From NCBI RefSeq assembly GCF_000026225.1, contig NC_011740.1, positions 124,001 to 188,000 of the forward strand: 64,000 nucleotides of DNA, read 5' to 3'. Of the stretch, positions 44,619 to 50,829 are shown one piece after another. This stretch comes from Escherichia fergusonii ATCC 35469. Lineage in GTDB: Bacteria > Pseudomonadota > Gammaproteobacteria > Enterobacterales > Enterobacteriaceae. Numbering within the stretch: the first letter of the stretch is position 1; each line of letters starts with the position of its first letter. The position numbers were made by a program, and so were the translations under genes. Under the pieces are notes generated by a model that worked only from the letters and a program-made list of their open reading frames with translations, had not been told where the DNA came from and ran no database searches.

Positions 44619-45551
44619 ATGGATGCACCGAGTACCACACCGCATGACGCGGTATTTAAACAATTTTTAATGCATGCGGAGACGGCTCGCGACTTTCTGG
44701 ATATCCATTTGCCAGCGGAGCTACGCGAACTGTGTGACCTCGACACGCTGCATCTTGAGTCGGGGAGTTTTATTGAAGAAAGCCTGAAAGGGCACAGCAC
44801 TGATGTGCTCTATTCCGTGCAAATGCAGGGTAATACGGGCTATCTACATGTTGTGATTGAACACCAAAGCAAGCCGGACAAAAAAATGGCGTTTCGTATG
44901 ATGCGTTATTCTATTGCCGCCATGCACCGGCATCTGGAGGCTGACCACGATAAGCTGCCGCTGGTGGTGCCGATTCTGTTTTATCAGGGCGAGGCCACAC
45001 CTTATCCACTCTCAATGTGCTGGTTTGATATGTTTTACTCGCCGGAGCTGGCGCGACGCGTCTATAACAGTCCTTTCCCGCTGGTGGATATCACTATCAC
45101 ACCGGATGACGAAATCATGCAACATCGGCGGATTGCGATTCTCGAACTGCTGCAAAAACATATTCGCCAGCGCGACTTAATGTTATTGCTGGAGCAACTG
45201 GTCACGCTGATTGACGAAGGGTACACTAGCGGAAGTCAGTTAGTTGCCATGCAAAACTATATGCTGCAACGCGGTCATACTGAACAAGCGGATTTGTTTT
45301 ATGGTGTGGTGAGAGACAGGGAAACGGGAGGGGAGTCTATGATGACGCTGGCGCAGTGGTTTGAAGAGAAGGGGATTGAGAAGGGAATGGAGAAAGGAAT
45401 GGAGAAAGGAATTGAGAAGGGGATTCAGCAGGGAAGACAGGAAGTAAGTCAGGAATTCGCCCTGCGTCTTCTGAGTAAAGGAATGTCTCGGGAAGACGTT
45501 GCAGAGATGGCAAATTTACCTCTTGCTGAGATTGATAAAATGATTAACTAA
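44619..45551 (+). CDS. rpnC: Rpn-family PD-(D/E)XK nuclease (YadD), full-length toxin form
   Basis: This is a transposase_31/Rpn family DNase, described as recombination-promoting nucleases and later as anti-phage toxins. The 310-residue product has the N-terminal PHDAVFKQFLMHAETARDFL, then the nuclease core with Asp62 (STDVLYSVQ) and Glu81-x-Gln83 (HVVIEHQSKPDKKMAFRMMR). A helical middle with LVVPILFYQGEATPYP follows. The C-terminal 70 residues (TLAQWFEEKG onward) are a separable small domain with its own start site. Relative to K-12, as I recall it, the (I/M)EKG repeat region is 12 residues longer. The gene sits between panD and panC. Confidence 0.92.
   Translation: MDAPSTTPHDAVFKQFLMHAETARDFLDIHLPAELRELCDLDTLHLESGSFIEESLKGHSTDVLYSVQMQGNTGYLHVVIEHQSKPDKKMAFRMMRYSIAAMHRHLEADHDKLPLVVPILFYQGEATPYPLSMCWFDMFYSPELARRVYNSPFPLVDITITPDDEIMQHRRIAILELLQKHIRQRDLMLLLEQLVTLIDEGYTSGSQLVAMQNYMLQRGHTEQADLFYGVVRDRETGGESMMTLAQWFEEKGIEKGMEKGMEKGIEKGIQQGRQEVSQEFALRLLSKGMSREDVAEMANLPLAEIDKMIN
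45339..45551 (+). CDS. Nested antitoxin-like small protein (RpnS form) from internal start of rpnC
   Basis: Two in-frame ATGs at 45339 and 45342 are preceded by GGGAGGGGAG (45326-45335), a very strong purine-rich ribosome site 3-8 bases away. They would yield the C-terminal 70 residues, MMTLAQWFEEKG to EIDKMIN. In Rpn proteins such RpnS products are made separately and block the full-length RpnL nuclease. The product is a charged repeat helix (residues 9-32) followed by a small helical LLSKGMSREDVAEMANLPL module. The internal start is seen directly; function is by family analogy. Confidence 0.8.
   Translation: MMTLAQWFEEKGIEKGMEKGMEKGIEKGIQQGRQEVSQEFALRLLSKGMSREDVAEMANLPLAEIDKMIN
45363..45434 (+). 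repeat. Six tandem 12-bp units in rpnC
   Basis: The units encode EEKG, IEKG, MEKG, MEKG, IEKG and IQQG; the four central ones (45375-45422) share the pattern ATN-GAG-AAR-GGR. The unit is a multiple of three, so slippage would lengthen or shorten the helix without breaking the frame of either the large or the small product. Confidence 0.9.
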
Positions 45552-45619
45552 GTTGTCTGTATTATCAGTTATAGCCAGATAATTGTTATTGTTAACTGAC
45601 CAGATAATTAAGGGAACCT

Positions 45620-45835
45620 ATGGACATAAAGACACGGAGAGAAACCAGGCAGACGTTGGCGCAGTGGTTTGAAGAGAAGGGATTTCAGAAGGGATTTCAG
45701 AAGGGATATAAAGAGGGACTCCAGAAGGTAAGGCTGGCCCAGCGTCTTCTGAGTAAAGGAATGTCTCGGGAAGACGTTGCAGAGGTGACAACTTTACCTC
45801 TTACAGAGGTTGATAAGCTAATTAACTCTAACTAA
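45620..45835 (+). CDS. Free-standing RpnS-like paralogue (71 residues)
   Basis: The 71-residue product (TLAQWFEEKG at residues 12-21, RLLSKGMSREDVAE at about 42-55, ending LPLTEVDKLINSN) is a second copy of the rpnC C-terminal domain. An AAGGGA lies six bases before the ATG. Its repeat units are FQKG, FQKG and YKEG instead of (I/M)EKG. A 43-base stretch (45742-45784) is identical to rpnC 45464-45506, and the bases after both stops are also alike. No nuclease domain precedes it, so it is either a solo antitoxin or the remnant of a lost second rpn gene. Confidence 0.7.
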   Translation: MDIKTRRETRQTLAQWFEEKGFQKGFQKGYKEGLQKVRLAQRLLSKGMSREDVAEVTTLPLTEVDKLINSN

Positions 45836-45882
45836 GTTGTCTGCGTTATGAATAATCGCTTACAGATAACGTGGCAATGAAT

Positions 45883-45911
45883 AACTGGCGCCATCAGCCG
45901 TAGCGCCAGTT
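45883..45911. terminator. Convergent hairpin between the rpn locus and panC
   Basis: AACTGGCGC (45883-45891) pairs perfectly with GCGCCAGTT (45903-45911) over an 11-base loop, followed by AAATATT. It probably serves both convergent transcripts. Confidence 0.65.
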
Positions 45912-45916
45912 AAATA

Positions 45917-46768
45917 TTACGCCAGTTCGACCATTTTGTTGTCGATCAGGCGAGCATCGCCAAGCCAGGCGGCTACCAGAATCACCGCTCGTTTGCTGTT
46001 TTCAGAGATTTCCAGCAAGGTGTCGGCATCGCGAATCTGAATATCATCGGAACGGAAACCTTTTTCATTCAGTTCTTGCCCGGCAATAGCAATAATTTCA
46101 TCGAGATCCCGTTCGCCAGCCTGCAATTTGTCGGCAATTGAACTTAAGACTTTGTAGAGACCCGGCGCAATTTTACGTTGTTCCGCCGTCAGATAGCCGT
46201 TACGGGAACTGAGCGCCAGACCGTCTTTCGCGCGCATAATCGGCACTCCGACAATCTCAATATCAAAGCCCATGTCGGCAACCATTTTGCGGATCAGCGC
46301 CAGTTGCTGAAAATCCTTTTCACCGAAGCAGGCGATGTCCGGCTGGACCAGGTTGAACAGTTTGCTGACGATGGTCGATACGCCGCGAAAATGTCCTGGA
46401 CGGCTGGCACCTTCCAGCATGGTGGAAAGGCCTGGAACATCGACATAGGTGTGGGTTTCTGTACCGTTCGGATAGATCTCTTTTACCGAGGGAGCGAAAA
46501 CCAGATCCACTTTACGTTTGTTTAGCTTCTCGCAGTCTTCCTGCAAGGTTCGTGGATAACGAGCCAGATCTTCCGGGCGGTCAAATTGCATCGGGTTAAC
46601 GAAAATACTGACGACGACCACATCGGCGCGGGCTTTGGCTTCGTCAACCAGCTTCATATGACCATCGTGCAGGTTACCCATAGTAGGCACCAGTGCCACG
46701 CGTTTGCCTTCCATTCGCAGGCGGCGAATTTGCTGACGCAGCAACGGCAGGGTTTCGATAATTAACAC
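45917..46768 (-). CDS. panC: Pantothenate synthetase
   Basis: PanC condenses pantoate and beta-alanine with ATP. The GTG at 46768 after GAGGAG gives 283 residues (LIIETLPLLRQQIRRLRMEG), the family length; an ATG five codons upstream overlaps that ribosome site. The HIGH-like motif PTMGNLHDGHMKLV, the ERPGHFRGV-like SRPGHFRGVSTIV and the KMSKS-like LALSSRNGYL are present. It lies 11 bases after panB in the same operon. Confidence 0.96.
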   Translation of the reverse strand: MLIIETLPLLRQQIRRLRMEGKRVALVPTMGNLHDGHMKLVDEAKARADVVVVSIFVNPMQFDRPEDLARYPRTLQEDCEKLNKRKVDLVFAPSVKEIYPNGTETHTYVDVPGLSTMLEGASRPGHFRGVSTIVSKLFNLVQPDIACFGEKDFQQLALIRKMVADMGFDIEIVGVPIMRAKDGLALSSRNGYLTAEQRKIAPGLYKVLSSIADKLQAGERDLDEIIAIAGQELNEKGFRSDDIQIRDADTLLEISENSKRAVILVAAWLGDARLIDNKMVELA

Positions 46769-46779
46769 AACGTGACTCC

Positions 46780-47574
46780 TCAATGGAAACTGTGTTCTTC
46801 GCCCGGATAAACACCGGACTCCACTTCAGCTATATACTGACGCACTGCTGCGCGGATGTCGCCCGTTTCGGCAAGGAAATTTTTTGCAAATTTAGGGATA
46901 TGGCCGCCGGTAATACCGAACGCGTCGTGCATTACGAGGATTTGCCCGTCGGTGACGTTGCCCGCGCCAATGCCGATTACCGGAATCGCCAGCGCTTCGG
47001 TAATGCGTTTCGCCAGTTCAACCGGTACGCATTCCAGTACCAGCAACTGTGCACCAGCGGCTTCTAAGGCTAACGCATCGCTGAGCAGTTGATCGCCCGC
47101 TTCATCGCCTCGCCCTTGTACTTTGTAGCCGCCAAAAATATTCACTGACTGTGGGGTTAAACCTAAATGACCACACACCGGAACTGCGCGTTCAGTCAGC
47201 ATGCGTACTGTCTCAACCAACCATGCGCCGCCTTCAATTTTGACCATATTGGCTCCGGCACGCATTACTGTGGCGGCATTTTCAAAGGCCTGTTCCGGGG
47301 TGGAATACGCCATAAACGGCAGGTCAGCCAGCAGCAGGCAATTTGGTGCGCCACGACGTACGGCAGCAGTGTGGTAGGCGATATCTTGAACGGTTACCGG
47401 GAGTGTTGAGTCGTGCCCCTGAACAGTCATGCCCAGCGAATCGCCAACCAACATCACGTTAAGTCCTTCTTCGGCAAACAATTTAGCGAAGCTGTAGTCG
47501 TAAGCGGTTATTGTCGCGAAGCGTTTTTTGTTCTGTTTGCATTTCTGCAATGAAGCAATGGTGGTCGGTTTCAT
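46780..47574 (-). CDS. panB: Ketopantoate hydroxymethyltransferase
   Basis: PanB adds a hydroxymethyl group from methylene-THF to 2-ketoisovalerate, the first committed step to pantothenate. The start at 47574 (MKPTTIASLQKCKQNKKRFA) gives 264 residues. Metal-binding VGDSLGMTVQGHDSTLPVT and the barrel signatures GHLGLTPQS and VIGIGAGNVTDGQILVMHD are intact. It is the first gene of panB-panC, and the fimbrial operon ends just upstream. Confidence 0.96.
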   Translation of the reverse strand: MKPTTIASLQKCKQNKKRFATITAYDYSFAKLFAEEGLNVMLVGDSLGMTVQGHDSTLPVTVQDIAYHTAAVRRGAPNCLLLADLPFMAYSTPEQAFENAATVMRAGANMVKIEGGAWLVETVRMLTERAVPVCGHLGLTPQSVNIFGGYKVQGRGDEAGDQLLSDALALEAAGAQLLVLECVPVELAKRITEALAIPVIGIGAGNVTDGQILVMHDAFGITGGHIPKFAKNFLAETGDIRAAVRQYIAEVESGVYPGEEHSFH

Positions 47575-47649
47575 AACGTATCCTGATAAATGATGTTGTG
47601 CTGTTTGCATTTTATCAGTCACATTGGTGGGGGCAATGATTTCTCTGTT

Positions 47650-47678
47650 GTTGCACCGCCATTATCAGGCGGTGCAAC
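47650..47678 (-). terminator. Hairpin after the fimbrial operon
   Basis: GTTGCACCGCC (47650-47660) pairs with GGCGGTGCAAC (47668-47678) over a seven-base loop, directly downstream of the yadC stop on the minus strand. It is GC-rich but lacks a T run. Confidence 0.6.
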
Positions 47679-47685
47679 GATGCTA

Positions 47686-48972
47686 TCAGGGGTAGGTCAC
47701 CTGAAAAGTACTGGTGGCTTTTAACTCACCTGACTCTATAGGAATATTTCCGTCTTGTTGTAAGGTCGCCTGGAAATGAAGAGGTTGTGAAGTACCGTTA
47801 CCATGATCTGGGTAAATCCCATCAGTGGTATCATTTTCTGTTTCGTAATCTTTATAAACAGATGTTGAAACATTGGGTTCCAGTATCATTTTTACACTTT
47901 TGTTGGTTGCTAACCCTTCAATTAATACACCAACTCCTTTTGCCGCATCATTACCTGTGCGCGTATTACCCAGAAGTTTCTTGTTTTCTGTGCCGATTTT
48001 TGTGGAGACGAGTTTTGTTTCAATATTACGAACACGGATGCAGTTTTGTAAGTTAATATCAAAAGGAACTGGGGTTGCACCATTTTTTATTTGTTGGGAA
48101 GTATATTCACCCATTTTTACTGTTGAGCCACTGACAGCTGAACCACTCAAAACGGAGGTGAAGCATGTAGGTAATGTAATTGTTACATTAGTTAGATCAA
48201 AATCTATAAAAAGAAAATAACTATGTTCATTAATGCCAATGCCAGCGCCTTCAGCATGAAAAGCATAAAGATAGTCGCGAGTACGTAACAATTGAACCTT
48301 CTGGTTTTGTACGGGATCGAAAGAGGAGTCAGTATAAAATTCGACGGTAAGGCTTTGCATAACGCCACCAATAGCCCAGTATCTGCTGGTACTGTTAGCC
48401 TTATTACATCCATTTCTCTGTAAATCACTATCTGTGATGCGAAATGCAAAATACTGCTTGGGATTATTACTATCACCAATATATAAACCGGAGCCGATGT
48501 TCGTTAGCGTACTATAGGCTGACCAGACATTTGAAATTAACAGTGTGTAATAAAGACCTGGCACTGATGTGCTAAATAACTTATGCCCGTTATAGTTTTT
48601 ACCTGAATACACCATGGCATTTTCAATAGTCATATCACCACCACTGGCATTCCCACTGGTATTACAGTACAATACCCCTGTTCCGCCACTACCACCCGCA
48701 CTATCTAATTCCGCCCAGTATAGTTTTACTCCTGTTTGATTAATGCCAGAGCCTGTAGGTTTATAAAAAATTAGGTTGTTTGTGATGGTGGCATATCTGA
48801 AAGTTGCTTTTCCATTACCTGAGGGCCCAGCCAGACTAGTGGACGATGGGGGGGGATTTCCTACAACAAAACCAGTGTTAGCCGCGAAGGAAATACTAGA
48901 AAGAGATAATAAGAGCAGAATGCAGCACTTTAAAAATGCTTGCGTTTTATATACGATTTTTAGCGTTAACAT
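47686..48972 (-). CDS. yadC: Fimbrial tip adhesin-like protein YadC
   Basis: This 428-residue protein is the last and largest pilin-domain gene of the operon. It has a signal peptide (KCCILLLLSLSSISFAA) and a long N-terminal receptor-binding-like domain (about 32-270) with many Tyr/Gly/Ser. A C-terminal pilin domain follows, ending LKATSTFQVTYP, the usual beta-strand that the chaperone holds. By position and two-domain layout it should be the tip adhesin. Compared with K-12 YadC as I recall it, the N-terminal half is strongly diverged and the pilin half is better conserved, which suggests a different receptor or antigenic type. Confidence 0.87.
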   Translation of the reverse strand: MLTLKIVYKTQAFLKCCILLLLSLSSISFAANTGFVVGNPPPSSTSLAGPSGNGKATFRYATITNNLIFYKPTGSGINQTGVKLYWAELDSAGGSGGTGVLYCNTSGNASGGDMTIENAMVYSGKNYNGHKLFSTSVPGLYYTLLISNVWSAYSTLTNIGSGLYIGDSNNPKQYFAFRITDSDLQRNGCNKANSTSRYWAIGGVMQSLTVEFYTDSSFDPVQNQKVQLLRTRDYLYAFHAEGAGIGINEHSYFLFIDFDLTNVTITLPTCFTSVLSGSAVSGSTVKMGEYTSQQIKNGATPVPFDINLQNCIRVRNIETKLVSTKIGTENKKLLGNTRTGNDAAKGVGVLIEGLATNKSVKMILEPNVSTSVYKDYETENDTTDGIYPDHGNGTSQPLHFQATLQQDGNIPIESGELKATSTFQVTYP

Positions 48973-48996
48973 ATTATTATCTTCTTATATTAGAGA

Positions 48997-49593
48997 TTAC
49001 TCATAGTAGACGTCGACCAGTACAGTACTTTTGACTTGACCGGATGTAATGTTAAGTGCTGGGTTAACTTTTTGCATTCGGGTATAAAATTTCCAGGATG
49101 AATTATTCATCTCTGATGACATCACCGGATAAATTGAACGAGAAATGCCAGCTGTATTCAGAACATTGAAGGTGTTTGCCGGGTCCTGGATAGAAAAGAT
49201 AACGACGCCAACATTACTGGCCCCCGAGACGTTCTCATTATTAAATATTTGCCTGGAGCCTGTTGCCATTACACCGCTAAGAGGGCGGAATTCAATATGC
49301 AACTGATTGAGTACATCTCCTGTTCCCTGAAATGCACAGTCTGTCACCGTGATGGTAAATTCTTTTCCGCCAGGTTGATTGTCTTCAGCAGAGGTATTAC
49401 CGGCAAAATATCCCACACCGACGACGCCAAGATCGATATTACCTTGATTGCTAATTCCGCTTTTGCAGGTGCTATTTTTGACATTAGCCGTCATATCAAT
49501 ATCCATTCCCGCCATGACGGGGTGTATCATTGATAATATTAACGACAGAAATAAACCTGCTTTCTTCGTCATTTTACGTTGGGTGGGATGCAT
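48997..49593 (-). CDS. yadK: Fimbrial minor subunit YadK
   Basis: The 198-residue product has a signal sequence (KKAGLFLSLILSMIHPVMAG) and a pilin fold with a cysteine pair (NSTCKSG and VTDCAFQG). It ends in a beta-strand with aromatic penultimate residue (TVLVDVYYE). An AGGT eight bases before the ATG supports the start. It is probably an adaptor or minor pilin near the tip. Confidence 0.85.
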   Translation of the reverse strand: MHPTQRKMTKKAGLFLSLILSMIHPVMAGMDIDMTANVKNSTCKSGISNQGNIDLGVVGVGYFAGNTSAEDNQPGGKEFTITVTDCAFQGTGDVLNQLHIEFRPLSGVMATGSRQIFNNENVSGASNVGVVIFSIQDPANTFNVLNTAGISRSIYPVMSSEMNNSSWKFYTRMQKVNPALNITSGQVKSTVLVDVYYE

Positions 49594-49618
49594 AGTAAGT
49601 ACCTGATATGGCGACCAG

Positions 49619-50224
49619 TTAGTTGTAAGTCACGGTAAATGTTGCTGGTGCAGAAAATGTGCCAGCGGTAACGTCGCTGACAGTTTTATCTTTATCAACC
49701 ACCAGACGGGCGCTCATCGGATAGTCCACTACGTTATTACCTGTGGCGGAGGCAATAATTACCTCTTTATTTGCCGGTGCTGCACAGCTAAATGGAGCCG
49801 CACTTCCCGTTGCAGGTACAGTGGTGTCCCAGACTTCTACCACAACGGCGCTTGCTTTGCCGGTACCTGTAGAACCATTTGCAAAACCTGCTCCGTCATT
49901 ACTGGTCCCTTCGCAAGTTGCGCGTTTGGTCAGGTTTATCAGAGCCTTTTTCCCGGGAATACCCGCGCAGTTTTTAAACTGTAATTTGAAAGTCTTAATT
50001 TTTGATTTTGCATTGATTTCAGAAATATAAACATCGCCAAAATCCACTGCAGAAATTTGTTGATTGCTATCATTAACCAGTTTTGCGTCGCAAGTCCCAG
50101 TCTCAACAGTGGTAACGACTGTCAGACCGATACTGTCGGTAGCCGCATAGGATGGCGCGACTAACTGGGATGCAGCAAGAATCATACTTACGGATAATCC
50201 ATAACGTAATTTTTTATACATCAT
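49619..50224 (-). CDS. yadL: Fimbrial minor subunit YadL
   Basis: I chose the ATG at 50224, eight bases after AAGGA, giving 201 residues, the length known for YadL; an ATG three codons upstream overlaps the ribosome site. A signal peptide ends near VAPSYA. The pilin fold has cysteines in ETGTCDAKL and KNCAGIPG, and the C-terminus is FSAPATFTVTYN, the typical donor-strand-complemented end. It is a minor pilus subunit by position. Confidence 0.85.
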   Translation of the reverse strand: MMYKKLRYGLSVSMILAASQLVAPSYAATDSIGLTVVTTVETGTCDAKLVNDSNQQISAVDFGDVYISEINAKSKIKTFKLQFKNCAGIPGKKALINLTKRATCEGTSNDGAGFANGSTGTGKASAVVVEVWDTTVPATGSAAPFSCAAPANKEVIIASATGNNVVDYPMSARLVVDKDKTVSDVTAGTFSAPATFTVTYN

Positions 50225-50238
50225 TATTGTCATCCTTG

Positions 50239-50814
50239 TTATTGATAGGTGAAATTAAAAGTTGCCTTAGCACGAAAATTACCTGGCATGCCTTGACCTG
50301 CACCTGTTTCACGCAATGCAACGGTCATTGAGAGACCGTCTGTATTGATTTCTGTCAGGCTCCAGCGAATTTTTTCTGCGCTGTTAGGGGTCAGAAATGT
50401 AGAATCATCAGTATTTATTTTTTTAATTCCCATACCAATATAGCTGGTTGTTGAGGATGTGTCTGATGATAATGGCGCTATTAATTTTGGAGCGCTACCA
50501 GACTTGTTGCCTGACAGCGTTGTATCAATCCAGCTGATGCCACCGCTACAACCACTGGCAACCAGTTTAAAGTCTGCCTGGGCTTCGGCTGTTTTATTAA
50601 CTATTTTATCCAATCCCATATTGGGTATTCGTAGTGTGTAATTATCGTTACCATCATCTGTAACACTTGAGCCATTCAGTGCAGTGAGAGTAATATTACA
50701 GGTTGTCGCCTTCACCGTTGCGGTGAAATCAACATTAATATCTGTAGCAAATACTGATGGTGAAAATAATATACCCATTAGTATTGTTAATTTATATGGT
50801 GTCATTTTTATCAT
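50239..50814 (-). CDS. yadM: Fimbrial minor subunit YadM
   Basis: This 191-residue pilin-like protein has a signal peptide (LTILMGILFSPSVFA), pilin cysteines in TTCNITLTA and ASGCSGGISW, and a C-terminal FRAKATFNFTYQ. It follows htrE by 15 bases on the minus strand. K-12 YadM as I recall it is about 203 residues, so this copy is slightly shorter, without any visible break. Confidence 0.83.
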   Translation of the reverse strand: MIKMTPYKLTILMGILFSPSVFATDINVDFTATVKATTCNITLTALNGSSVTDDGNDNYTLRIPNMGLDKIVNKTAEAQADFKLVASGCSGGISWIDTTLSGNKSGSAPKLIAPLSSDTSSTTSYIGMGIKKINTDDSTFLTPNSAEKIRWSLTEINTDGLSMTVALRETGAGQGMPGNFRAKATFNFTYQ

Positions 50815-50829
50815 GTGGAGCCCTTGTGG

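Noticed and set aside
45575..45609. Direct repeat CCAGATAATT on both sides of a short spacer before the RpnS-like gene
   Set aside because: Ten bases with 25-base spacing in AT-rich DNA is too little to call a target-site duplication or attachment site.
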